Below are positions 8,896-17,350 of a DNA stretch of 64,000 nt, in pieces (positions within the stretch are counted from its first letter, which is position 1; each line of letters begins with the position of its first letter). The stretch comes from JANYJZ01 sp964523395 (lineage in GTDB: Bacteria; Bacteroidota; Ignavibacteria; UBA10030; SZUA-254): positions 352,741 through 416,740 of the forward strand of contig CAZFXS010000002.1 of assembly GCA_964523395.1 (NCBI GenBank). Direction: 5' to 3'. The notes under the pieces are model-generated. The model did no database searches. It was given only the letters and a program-made list of their open reading frames with translations, and was not told the origin of the DNA. The position numbers and the translations under genes were made by a program.

Positions 8896-10005
8896 CTACT
8901 GATTTCCTCCCTTCACATCATTTCTGCTTCCTTCGTCCATGGCGACAATATACGCTTTGCCGCCTGCCCGTTCAATTGCTTCCGCGACTTTTTCGGGATG
9001 TTCCGGCGCATAGGCAAACATACAGCCGCCGCCCCCTGAACCGTTAATTTTTCCCCCGTAGGCTCCGGCATTCATCGCCGCATCTAGCATACGATCTATT
9101 TTCTTCGTGGAAATCTTCAAAACATCACGCAGAACATTTTGATGTTCGATCAGAAGATTCCCTAACAATTTATGATCCAGCGAATGATGATGGAAAAGTT
9201 TTCTTGCTTCACCGGTAATAGCTCTGTTACGGATTGTTCCGGAAAGCAACTGATATTGCTCCGCCGAAACTTCCTGCTTGAACCGCTCTAATTGTTTTGA
9301 ATCCAGCGTGAACAAAGAAAATTCATTGTATTTTTCGGACAATCTCTTTACAATGGCCAGAACCTGATTCTTGACCCTCGCGAGAATGTTCTTTGTATCC
9401 TTTGGTTCACCCGAATCACCAAGAACAAATGTTTTGAGATCGGCATTCAGAGATTCAACTCTTACAGCAGGATAAAAATCAATTGCCAGCACACGGCCGA
9501 ATGCCGTCGAATACTGATCCATCATCCCGCCCGGCTCGCCGAATTCGAGCACTTCTGCTTCATGAGCGTAAGTTCCTAACTCCATTGGCGAGAGTTTGGT
9601 TTGCTTATCACTCATCAGTGCAAGAAAATTTATCCAGCTGACTATCAGAGCGGACGAACTAGACGTCCCGGCATTAATCGGGATGGTGCTTTGTACTCTG
9701 CAATCCACTCCTTTTGAAAAAGTAAATCCGTGCCTCAGTAATACATTGATAGAACTGCGGAAATAATCTCTTTCCTTGACGTAGGGCTGAGTGTTCTGCA
9801 GTAAAAAAAATTCCTCCGATTGGATATCGGGCAAATCAATATGAACCTCTGAATCGTTCCGTCGCCTGCCACTAATTGAAATCCTCAACGAAATTGCGCA
9901 TGGGATAACAGGAAGCCGCAGGTAATCCTGATGCTCACCGAAAAGACAGACTCTTCCCGGTGTTGAAACGATGAGTTCACCAACCGAGGCGTTACTTTGC
10001 TGCAT
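8896..10005 (-). CDS. GHMP-family sugar kinase (galactokinase-like)
   Basis: A 369-residue cytoplasmic kinase that phosphorylates a sugar, probably at C1. The N-terminal TPGRVCLFGEHQDYLRLPVI is a variant of the galactokinase signature (GRVNLIGEHTDY). IPINAGTSSSSAL is the ATP-binding motif 2 and KINGSGGGGCMFAY is motif 3, so the three GHMP motifs are intact. The departures from the galactokinase consensus (C and F in GRVCLFGEHQDY) suggest another substrate such as an N-acetylhexosamine, arabinose or uronic acid. Its start overlaps the end of the small membrane protein gene by 14 bp, and its stop directly precedes the nucleotidyltransferase. It forms the middle of a transporter-kinase-nucleotidyltransferase salvage operon. 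Confidence 0.87.
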   Translation of the reverse strand: MQQSNASVGELIVSTPGRVCLFGEHQDYLRLPVIPCAISLRISISGRRRNDSEVHIDLPDIQSEEFFLLQNTQPYVKERDYFRSSINVLLRHGFTFSKGVDCRVQSTIPINAGTSSSSALIVSWINFLALMSDKQTKLSPMELGTYAHEAEVLEFGEPGGMMDQYSTAFGRVLAIDFYPAVRVESLNADLKTFVLGDSGEPKDTKNILARVKNQVLAIVKRLSEKYNEFSLFTLDSKQLERFKQEVSAEQYQLLSGTIRNRAITGEARKLFHHHSLDHKLLGNLLIEHQNVLRDVLKISTKKIDRMLDAAMNAGAYGGKINGSGGGGCMFAYAPEHPEKVAEAIERAGGKAYIVAMDEGSRNDVKGGNQ

Positions 10006-10141
10006 TTTCTTTCTTAGCAGAAAGGCGTCCGAGCATCTGTTTAATATCTTTGAAACCTTTCACTGCGACGAACACTGTTATCGTTGAATACCATAGAACG
10101 CATGCCATTGTCACTATCCACCAGAACCAATGTTCGCTCAT
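9992..10141 (-). CDS. small membrane protein, symporter accessory (49 aa)
   Basis: A 49-residue open frame beginning MSEHWFWWIVTMACVLWY and ending in SAKKENAAK. It has one strongly hydrophobic span (about residues 6-27) followed by a short basic cytoplasmic tail. Its ATG overlaps the stop of the sodium/solute symporter gene by four bases (ATGA, 10138-10141), and its own end overlaps the kinase start by 14 bp, so it is embedded in the operon and very probably translated. Tiny single-span partners are known for several sodium/solute symporters. A role in stability or activity of the transporter is inferred from this context only. Confidence 0.75.
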   Translation of the reverse strand: MSEHWFWWIVTMACVLWYSTITVFVAVKGFKDIKQMLGRLSAKKENAAK

Positions 10142-11616
10142 GATATTGCTCCTTTCATATCGCCCCGCGGTTTGAGGAGGGATCCGATAATCATTGCCGC
10201 GCCGGCAAGAAGATACGTGGCAATGCCCGAATAGTACGGGCCGATATCATCGGCAATATGTTTTGTCGACGGAACCTGCTGGATGATAAGAAATGTCACA
10301 GGGATAATCGCCCCAAACGCAATCGCCGCCGTCGCGCCCCAGTTGTTCGCTCTCTTCCAGTAACAACATGCAATCAAGAGCACCGACATGCTCGAAAGAT
10401 AAATCGTTCCCGTCACTCCAAGGTATGTCCAGAGATCTCCTTCGAGAGGATACCAGAGTCCGTAGAGTAAAAGGAAAATGCCAATCAGCGCGACAATCAT
10501 ACGATTTACCAGAATGCCACGCTTTTCAGACTGTGCTTTTTTTCTGAACGGAGCAAGAATATCATTATAGATAACGCTTGCCCACGTAATCATGTAGGAA
10601 GAGTCGGTTGACATGTCAGCCGCGAGCATTGCGGCAATCAGAATTCCCAGAACACCGACAGGAACCATTGTACTCAGAAACATCGGCATGGCGTGGAGCG
10701 TATTTCCCGCAACCGCATCGGGGGCAAGCGTTGCAAGCGCGGCGATACCCCATATTCCGGGAATAAGAAACCGGCAGACAAAAAAGAAACTTGTTCCTTT
10801 ATAAACACCGAGGCCGGTTTTTGTATCTTTCGCCGCAAGCAAACGCGCTATTGTCGTCTGCCATGTGAGTACTGCCGCGAGATTCAGAAACACATTGAAT
10901 AACACATACTCCCATCCCATTTTCGGATTAACGAACGGATTAAATCCGCCTTCGCCATACTTCTGCGCGACGGTTTCGGTTAACGTATTCCATCCGACAT
11001 TCGTAAGAACCAGAACTGTTACAACGATGAGTCCGATACTCATGACGATGAACTGAAGAAAATCGGTAACAAGCACAGAGAGCATGCCGCCAAGTATGGT
11101 ATAAACCGCAACGGCAAGGAGAAGAACGGTCATTGTCAGTTCAAGATAGTTGACATCAAAACCGCAGACGAGGACAAGAAATTCGCCACCGGTCCGGAGA
11201 AAAACTCCCATGTTAAGAAGTCCGCCGAGAACGATAACAACCCCAGCAGCCCACCGGACTTTCGCGCCAAACCGTTTTTCAAACAATTCAGGGATGGTCA
11301 TGACTCCAGCATCGCGCAACGGTTTGACACAAAACCCTGTAACACCAACAAAGAGCATAGCTCCCGCGGTGATAATACCAGGTGTCGCGCCGGCAAAACC
11401 AAACTCGTAGCCGTTTTGCGCGGTGTACATGCAAGTAACGATGCCGAATTCCGTCGCCGCAAGCGACGCGATGCCGAGATAGAGATCCATTTCTCTGCCG
11501 GCAATGAGAAAGTCTTCAACTTTACCGACATACTTGCGCACCATAATGCCGGCAATCATTGTTGCGAGAAGGTAAATACCCACAATACTTCCGTCGAGGA
11601 GGGAAAAGTTACTCAT
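10138..11616 (-). CDS. sodium/solute symporter (SSS family)
   Basis: A 492-residue inner-membrane transporter of the SSS family, which couples sodium entry to uptake of a sugar or other small solute. About 13 hydrophobic spans are visible. The family region after span 1 reads KVEDFLIAGREMDLYLGIASLAATEFG, and LGGMLSVLVTDFLQFIV corresponds to the conserved spans 5-6. LAADMSTDSSYMITWASVIYNDI is the typical sodium-site region with the paired Ser/Thr. It is the first gene of the operon. The downstream kinase and nucleotidyltransferase suggest a monosaccharide or amino sugar as substrate. A TTGAAA/TACATT promoter lies 71-98 bp upstream. Confidence 0.92.
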   Translation of the reverse strand: MSNFSLLDGSIVGIYLLATMIAGIMVRKYVGKVEDFLIAGREMDLYLGIASLAATEFGIVTCMYTAQNGYEFGFAGATPGIITAGAMLFVGVTGFCVKPLRDAGVMTIPELFEKRFGAKVRWAAGVVIVLGGLLNMGVFLRTGGEFLVLVCGFDVNYLELTMTVLLLAVAVYTILGGMLSVLVTDFLQFIVMSIGLIVVTVLVLTNVGWNTLTETVAQKYGEGGFNPFVNPKMGWEYVLFNVFLNLAAVLTWQTTIARLLAAKDTKTGLGVYKGTSFFFVCRFLIPGIWGIAALATLAPDAVAGNTLHAMPMFLSTMVPVGVLGILIAAMLAADMSTDSSYMITWASVIYNDILAPFRKKAQSEKRGILVNRMIVALIGIFLLLYGLWYPLEGDLWTYLGVTGTIYLSSMSVLLIACCYWKRANNWGATAAIAFGAIIPVTFLIIQQVPSTKHIADDIGPYYSGIATYLLAGAAMIIGSLLKPRGDMKGAIS

Positions 11617-11941
11617 AGATTGGTAACCGGCAAGTTGTCATCAGTCATTTGTAATTTGGATGAACTGAGGTACAAAAATCGAGGGGAATGTAGAGAAAAT
11701 TGAGCTGATTTCAAAGGAACTATTGCAACAAATACGGTCATAAATTATGACTTTAAAAAGGGATTGAACCCAAGCATCTCTATCAGCCGTTTTTATTTGA
11801 CAAGGTTCTAATAAGATTGAACCTTTTCTGAAATTTGTGTAAGTTTCCACCATTGAATAGGTTATAGTCAGGAAAGTATGACGAATATACGCTGGTCGAT
11901 TAATGACCAAGTTGAAATTGACACTTAAAAAGGAAATGTTA
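11617..11941. other. spacer upstream of the symporter operon and of the NACHT gene
   Basis: No convincing gene. The left part holds the minus-strand promoter of the symporter operon. Base composition turns AT-rich to the right. A hairpin with arms AAGGTTC (11802-11808) and GAACCTT (11819-11825), followed by TTC, could stop transcription towards the right. GATTGAACC is repeated at 11762-11770 and 11815-11823. A possible -10 box TATAGT at 11863-11868, without a good -35, may serve the NACHT gene. An AAAAAGGAA Shine-Dalgarno-like run precedes the start at 11942. Confidence 0.4.
11687..11714 (-). promoter_or_regulatory. predicted promoter of the symporter-kinase operon
   Basis: On the minus strand TTGAAA (11709-11714) is separated by 16 bases from TACATT (11687-11692), resembling a housekeeping sigma promoter. 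The -10 lies inside the 12-base string that is repeated exactly at 15331-15342 upstream of another minus-strand gene. Confidence 0.4.
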
Positions 11942-14236
11942 ATGGATACCACGGCAAAAAGAAATAAGATTGAATCGATTAAGGATGAAGTCGGGGAGTT
12001 CCATCCTTTGTTATTAGAGCTATTACCGAAACTTCCTCGTGTTGTAAACTCTGAATACACTCATGGACCAAACGAAAAGGGTAGTGATATTATTTTGGTA
12101 AGAAATAATGAACTATTCAATGAAAACGATTACATAGGAATTATTGCAAAGATCGGAAAAATTCATACAGATTTCACTGAAATTGAGAGACAGATTGATG
12201 AGTGTAGCATGCCTCGTTTATTCTTGAATGGGAAAAAGAATATTTATTTGAACGAAATATGGGTTGTGACAAATAGCTTTATTACCAGTCCCGCAAAAGA
12301 AAAGATACTTCACAAGTATAAGGACAAAAAAATTTATTTCGTTACAGTGGTCGAGCTGATCAAATGGATCGACACTTTTCTTCCTAATTATTGGTATGAT
12401 GTCCCACTAAAAGTTGGACAGTATCTCAATGAACTCTGGATGAGTATTGACATTCTTGATAAACAGCTCAATCTGTTTTCAACTGATATTAATAAAGTGT
12501 ATATCGAACCTGATATCAGAGAACTTGTCCAAGATTATAGAAATATCGGATCGAAGAAAAAACGTATTAGCATCTACGATGAAATTGACAGAAAGAAGAT
12601 ATTATTTATCGAAGGGGGAATAGGTTCTGGTAAATCAAAATTACTAAGAAAGCTCATTGATCATTATTCAACAGGTGTAATCTTTACAGAAAAGAAATAT
12701 CTACCTATTTGGACCACGTATTCTGATTTTGTAATAGAATACCACAACGATCTTCGAGAGCTGATAAATAAAAAAATCAATATCGAAATTCAAAAGGAGC
12801 TAACAGATGGCAACACCTATTTAATTCTAATTGATGCCGTTGATGAGAAAAATCTTTCATACGATGAAAGAACAGAGAAACTTAAATCGCTTATAGATTC
12901 GACTAAGGACCAACAAAATATTAAACTGATAATAACACTTAGGCAGTCCCCTTCTCTAACCGAAGATAATATGCGTGATTCTAATATTAACGCATATGAA
13001 ATTAGACCTTTATCGATGTCGAAAATAATTGAATTCTTGCACGGATTATGTAAGCACATGAATCTATCAAACAGAATTATTGAGGATCTTAAAAAATCAT
13101 CCTTGTTCAAACAATTACCTAAGAATCCAATAGCAGCCATACTCCTTGCTAAACTATTAAATGATAATTCAAAGGACTTACCCTCAAATATTACTGAACT
13201 TTACAATAAATACACTGAACTTGCTCTTGGAAGATGGGATGTTGAAAAGGGACTTGAATCACAAAAGGAATATGAGGCTTCTGACAACATTTTAATGATT
13301 ATCGCAAAGTACTTTATTGATAACGATCTAAGATCAATATCTTCGCACGAAGCAAAAGAAATGTTTAAAGATTATTTGAAGGAAAGAAATTTTGATATTG
13401 ATCCAGAATATTTATTCAATCGTATTGTGGAAAGATCAGGAATTCTAATAGAAGAACCACGAACATTAACAGTGTTTTTTAAACATCGCACTTTTGTTGA
13501 ATTCTTGTATGCAAAAAAATGCAATAAAGGAAAAGAGGATGCTCTAATAATTGATAGCAGGGTATATGATGTTTATTGGCAAAATGTGTTTTTTTATTAC
13601 ATAGGTATCCAAAAAGATTGTCCAGTACTTTTAAAAGAGATAATTGATCTTGCCCCAAAAAATGAAGGCGAACGGTGGCTCCGGTTGGTGAACCTACCAA
13701 ATTATTTATTAGCAGGTTTTGCTAGTCCATACGTTGTTATTACGGAACATTTGTATAAGACTTTTGAAGAGTCAGCTATTCTTTACGATGATATTGTAAA
13801 TCAAAAAATAAAATCACCACTTGCTGTTATCCCCGAAATAAAATTGCTTTGGCTCATGACAATGATAATCAGGGATTCCTATTCTTATGAGTTTTTTAAG
13901 AATGCAATAGAAGATGTTTGGCTCCAAATCGAGGATAGGGATATCGACGAAAAAACAAAATGTGTTGCTCTATTTTTCTCTTCAGTTGTTGCGCTTGATT
14001 TAGAAATACCAAACCCTTTCGATTTTCTTATTAAAAACCATAAAAATGATATCCCTCTTTATATTAATTTTGGGCTTTTGTATGAAGGTGAAAATTTAAA
14101 ACACCATTCTGAGTTTTTGAAAAAGCAATTAAAAAAAATGAAGCAGAACCTAAAAATGAGCCCTGCAACAGCACGATATGCCGAAGCTTTACATGAGAAA
14201 TCTATAGAATACAAGAAACTAAAAGAAAAGAATTAG
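11942..14236 (+). CDS. Mrr-like nuclease-domain NACHT NTPase, putative anti-phage protein
   Basis: A 764-residue STAND-type protein. Residues about 25-150 resemble an Mrr-type restriction endonuclease fold: GSDIIL with D49, GIIAK with K70, IERQID, then VVTNSFITSPAKEKI and YFVTVVELIKWI. The usual Glu/Gln two residues before the lysine is isoleucine here, so nuclease activity is uncertain. The NACHT module has Walker A GGIGSGKS (about 225-232), Walker B YLILIDAVDE (about 293-302), sensor KLIITLRQS, the PLSMSKIIEFL and NPIAAILLAKLL helices, and FKHRTFVEFLYAKK with H515. About 240 helical residues follow with no obvious repeats. The gene is alone, opposite in strand to both neighbours and strikingly AT-rich, which suggests transfer. 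NACHT proteins with nuclease domains defend bacteria against phages; that role is inferred here. The start at 11942 is chosen for its Shine-Dalgarno; ATGs at 11903 and 11936 are alternatives. Confidence 0.85.
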   Translation: MDTTAKRNKIESIKDEVGEFHPLLLELLPKLPRVVNSEYTHGPNEKGSDIILVRNNELFNENDYIGIIAKIGKIHTDFTEIERQIDECSMPRLFLNGKKNIYLNEIWVVTNSFITSPAKEKILHKYKDKKIYFVTVVELIKWIDTFLPNYWYDVPLKVGQYLNELWMSIDILDKQLNLFSTDINKVYIEPDIRELVQDYRNIGSKKKRISIYDEIDRKKILFIEGGIGSGKSKLLRKLIDHYSTGVIFTEKKYLPIWTTYSDFVIEYHNDLRELINKKINIEIQKELTDGNTYLILIDAVDEKNLSYDERTEKLKSLIDSTKDQQNIKLIITLRQSPSLTEDNMRDSNINAYEIRPLSMSKIIEFLHGLCKHMNLSNRIIEDLKKSSLFKQLPKNPIAAILLAKLLNDNSKDLPSNITELYNKYTELALGRWDVEKGLESQKEYEASDNILMIIAKYFIDNDLRSISSHEAKEMFKDYLKERNFDIDPEYLFNRIVERSGILIEEPRTLTVFFKHRTFVEFLYAKKCNKGKEDALIIDSRVYDVYWQNVFFYYIGIQKDCPVLLKEIIDLAPKNEGERWLRLVNLPNYLLAGFASPYVVITEHLYKTFEESAILYDDIVNQKIKSPLAVIPEIKLLWLMTMIIRDSYSYEFFKNAIEDVWLQIEDRDIDEKTKCVALFFSSVVALDLEIPNPFDFLIKNHKNDIPLYINFGLLYEGENLKHHSEFLKKQLKKMKQNLKMSPATARYAEALHEKSIEYKKLKEKN

Positions 14237-14319
14237 GACATTTCTTTTACTTGAGTGAGTTAAAAGAATTTAAATTTCCATGTAAAACCCTCACCCCCTT
14301 TCAACACATATTGCACTAT

Positions 14320-15273
14320 TTACTTTTTATGACTCTTATTAGAAGTAGCCGAAAGTGTCCACACATCATCCTCCCCGTTTTTTCCTCCGTAAATCCAGAG
14401 TTTGTTGTTAAAGACAACACTGTAATTTGTCGCGCGAGGTGACCAGGGCGCGTGTTCCTCGAGGCGGGTCCAACGTACACCATCCTGCGAATGCCAGACA
14501 TCATTCCTGAACTGCGCGTCATCGGCGCTTCCGCCCATCAGCCAGACACTGCCGTCGAAATATTTTCCGTAACAGCCGCCGATCCTGTTGTTATTTGGCC
14601 ACGGTTCTTCCGCGTGTGAGTTTGTCCAGTGTATGCCATCCTCCGATTTCCACACAACACCTTCTCCGGTCACGACAACCAATTGATTACCATCCGCAAA
14701 CCAGCCGGTTACTGTTTTTCCTGCCCAGGGAGTTACAACATGAGATTCCGTCCAACGCAAACCATCTGCAGACGTCCATACATTCGCGCCTCCCAAAAAC
14801 CACAACGCATCTCTGAACACCACAATCACAGGAAAATGGGACGGAGACCAGCCGGCATTGGTATCTGCCTGTTTCCAGTCAATACCATCGTTGGAATACC
14901 AGATATCGTTCATCAATGTCCGTGCTGTGGAAGATCGTGTCTCCGTATGCAATGTACCGCCAAACATGAAAAGCCGGTTCTTGAAATACACCGTCGTCAT
15001 TCCATACCGTACTCCCCATCGCGCGTTAGTGCTATGCTTCGTCCAATTGATGCCATCCGACGATTCCCATACGAATCCGGTCCGCGTATCCTGTCCTACC
15101 ATCCAGAGCTTCCCATCGAAAGCAACAACAGGAGCAAGCCAGCGCTGCCACCTGGTATCGCCAACATTACATACTTTTTTCCATTCATACCGTTTGGCCT
15201 CAGGGCTAATTTCTTCAAAATTAAGTAAGTAACCGAGCGAAATTAACAACGAAAGAGTAAGCACTGAAATCAT
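14320..15273 (-). CDS. secreted Kelch-like beta-propeller protein
   Basis: A 317-residue protein with an N-terminal hydrophobic segment (MISVLTLSLLISLGYLL). The rest is built from repeated blades containing W-x-S-x-DG-x-x-W, for example VWESSDGINW, IWYSNDGIDW, VWTSADGLRW, VWKSEDGIHW and VWHSQDGVRW, each followed by a strand with LWxxGG. This is a Kelch/galactose-oxidase-type propeller of about five to six blades, probably exported. No catalytic residues can be named; binding of protein or glycan is the likely role. It stands alone on the minus strand beside the NACHT gene. A 12-base string shared with the symporter promoter lies about 60 bp upstream of its start. Confidence 0.75.
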   Translation of the reverse strand: MISVLTLSLLISLGYLLNFEEISPEAKRYEWKKVCNVGDTRWQRWLAPVVAFDGKLWMVGQDTRTGFVWESSDGINWTKHSTNARWGVRYGMTTVYFKNRLFMFGGTLHTETRSSTARTLMNDIWYSNDGIDWKQADTNAGWSPSHFPVIVVFRDALWFLGGANVWTSADGLRWTESHVVTPWAGKTVTGWFADGNQLVVVTGEGVVWKSEDGIHWTNSHAEEPWPNNNRIGGCYGKYFDGSVWLMGGSADDAQFRNDVWHSQDGVRWTRLEEHAPWSPRATNYSVVFNNKLWIYGGKNGEDDVWTLSATSNKSHKK

Positions 15274-15330
15274 AGAGTGATCCTTTCTACATGTATTTGC
15301 AGATTTGATGCTTCGAAGGGAATAAAGGTT

Positions 15331-15342
15331 GGAATGTAGAGA
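15331..15342 (-). promoter_or_regulatory. 12-base element shared with the symporter promoter
   Basis: GGAATGTAGAGA here is identical to 11685-11696. On the minus strand it reads TCTCTACATTCC and lies 58-69 bp ahead of the Kelch-like gene, close to the distance seen at the symporter gene. It may contain a -10 box (TACATT) or be a shared operator. Confidence 0.35.
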
Positions 15343-15412
15343 GGTTAAATTCGTAAAAATTGAAACACACTCTTCACATTACTCAAATTTTTATCCGCTT
15401 GATTTTTTTTCG

Positions 15413-15441
15413 TTGAAGATTGAAAACCGGTTTTGTATATT
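15413..15441 (+). promoter_or_regulatory. predicted promoter of the lipoprotein gene at 15517
   Basis: TTGAAG (15413-15418), a 17-base spacer and TATATT (15436-15441) match a housekeeping sigma promoter in four and five of six positions. A leader of roughly 70 bases would precede the start at 15517. Confidence 0.45.
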
Positions 15442-15516
15442 ACTCGGGCTTATCATACGGGGGTAATTTGCGGACGTATTGGCCCGAAAAAGGTTTATTT
15501 CGTCGGATATTTGAAA

Positions 15517-17322
15517 ATGAAATTTAACGCTTTCCTGCTTGCTTCAACATTACTCTTATTTGCTTCATGCGAATTTACCCCGACAGGTACAAACGTCCGC
15601 GAGGTTACTCTTCCGGCCTCCGGAATTAATCTCATCGTACTCAACGAAAACTCCATTAATGTTCTCCGCGGACAGGTTAATATTTCATACCGGGAGTTTC
15701 TCAACAATCATACATTCAGATCGTTAAGTTTATACCTCAACGACCAGCAGGTGAGTTACACTGAAACACCGTATGATTCGGGCGCGATTCCGTTATATAC
15801 AGAGTACAAACCTGACGGCGATTACATACTTCGTGTAGTTCTCGTTACCTCAACTAATTCCGGAAGTCTCGCGGATCGTTTTGGAGCAGAAATATTCTAC
15901 ACCGTTAAGGAATACCCTGTCAAAATCTACAACGGCCCGTTGCACACGCCGCAGATCACCGGGTTTGAGATCCGGAACGGTGCTTTGGTTGTTAAATGGG
16001 AAAAATTCGCTGAACCCGGCTTTCAGAGATATGTCCTGACCCGTATCAATGAGACCGCCTTGATGACAACAAATGTCGATCAAACGGAATTTGTTGACTC
16101 AACGTATTTCGGCAGAGGTATGGTGTATCGACTGACAACCTATGCATTTAATACGATGCTTACCAGTGAGTTGATGAGTTACCAAAACACATTGCCGACA
16201 TTTGTTTCGGCAACAGTTATCCCTGACAACAAAATTCAGCTTACATGGAACAGAAATATGTTTGACCCGGGGTTCGGGAGCTACCGTTTGATTCGCCATG
16301 AATTCAACGACGCCGAGCGCACAATCGCCATCATTAGCAACATCAATGATACAGTGTTTGTCGATCAATCGGCTCTCTTTGGGGGAAGCATCATATACGA
16401 TTTGAAATATTTTTCAAAAGACGGAAGCCTCTTTACGTTACCGGGGACCATCTATGCGCCACCGTTAGGCACAGAGTTTCATTTTCCCACCTACGATCAT
16501 TTTGAATATATTCCTTCCAGAAATATTTATTTTCAATCAGCAAATTCCGGCGTTTCAATAATTGACGCAAGCATATTGTCTACCATTCGGTCAGTTGATA
16601 TTGACCCGCCACCATACGGTGTACTACATGGACGTGATATGAGTAATAATGGGGAATATGTTTACTCCATGACATACTTCAGCAACACGCAGATCAAGAA
16701 GCTGAACAAAAATACACTTGACGTGGAAGAAACAATTGACTTGGCATCGCTGTTGCCATCCTCATCAAGCAAACTCTCGGACATCACGGTTTCCGACAGT
16801 AATTTACTTGCAGTTACAAGCTACGGTAACTATCCGCAAGACCCCGTGTTATCTGTCATTGATATGAACACAAGAACAACGCGCGCTAGTTTGACGGTCA
16901 GGCAACTTGGCCCGGGCGGGTTCCAGATTTCGGAAAGTGGAGAATATATTTTGCTTATTGACAGCCTTTTTCGATTTAATGGCAGCGTAATAACACGGAT
17001 CGGACGTACCCCTTTCCCTCGCCAGTTCGCCAAAGACAACAATTATATTGTGAGGATCAATGGAAATCAACTTCAAAAGGTCCGGTGTTCCGACCTTCAG
17101 GTTGTCAACAATATCCCGCTCTCTTTGAACCTTTCAGTTGCTTCTCTCGAGGTAGATAGAAAAACCGGCTATGCCGCTGTTGAGTCCGGGTTTTCCATGA
17201 TGTGTGAGATATATAATATTGAGACAGGAATCAAGGTTGGTTCTATTCCGGCTATATCAGTTTTCATGCCGTATCAAAACGGCATATTGTTTGCGGGTGA
17301 TCATTATATGGTTATTCCTTAA
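15517..17322 (+). CDS. lipoprotein with FN3-like modules and beta-propeller region
   Basis: A protein of about 601 residues and unknown function. The ATG at 15517 is preferred over an upstream TTG because it is directly followed by a lipoprotein signal ending in LLFASC. After a beta-rich N-terminal part there are two related modules with fibronectin-III character (ALVVKWEKFAEPGFQRYVL and KIQLTWNRNMFDPGFGSYRL). The C-terminal half (about 340-600) looks like a WD/YVTN-type propeller, with IDASILSTIRSVDI, LNKNTLDVEETIDL and VIDMNTRTTRASL. It is probably a surface-exposed lipoprotein. The following outer-membrane protein gene starts 28 bp downstream on the same strand, so the two likely form a pair. 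Confidence 0.75.
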   Translation: MKFNAFLLASTLLLFASCEFTPTGTNVREVTLPASGINLIVLNENSINVLRGQVNISYREFLNNHTFRSLSLYLNDQQVSYTETPYDSGAIPLYTEYKPDGDYILRVVLVTSTNSGSLADRFGAEIFYTVKEYPVKIYNGPLHTPQITGFEIRNGALVVKWEKFAEPGFQRYVLTRINETALMTTNVDQTEFVDSTYFGRGMVYRLTTYAFNTMLTSELMSYQNTLPTFVSATVIPDNKIQLTWNRNMFDPGFGSYRLIRHEFNDAERTIAIISNINDTVFVDQSALFGGSIIYDLKYFSKDGSLFTLPGTIYAPPLGTEFHFPTYDHFEYIPSRNIYFQSANSGVSIIDASILSTIRSVDIDPPPYGVLHGRDMSNNGEYVYSMTYFSNTQIKKLNKNTLDVEETIDLASLLPSSSSKLSDITVSDSNLLAVTSYGNYPQDPVLSVIDMNTRTTRASLTVRQLGPGGFQISESGEYILLIDSLFRFNGSVITRIGRTPFPRQFAKDNNYIVRINGNQLQKVRCSDLQVVNNIPLSLNLSVASLEVDRKTGYAAVESGFSMMCEIYNIETGIKVGSIPAISVFMPYQNGILFAGDHYMVIP

Positions 17323-17350
17323 TCATAATCCGTTTTTTGCGTGAATATGT

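Noticed and set aside
11903..11941. Upstream in-frame start for the NACHT protein
   Set aside because: The extra 13 residues contain the AAAAAGGAA ribosome site of the start at 11942, and no Shine-Dalgarno precedes 11903.
11685..15342. Attachment-site duplication of an integrative element
   Set aside because: The 12-base repeat encloses a normal-composition gene as well as the NACHT gene, and no integrase or tRNA is present. A shared promoter element is at least as likely; kept only as a finding.
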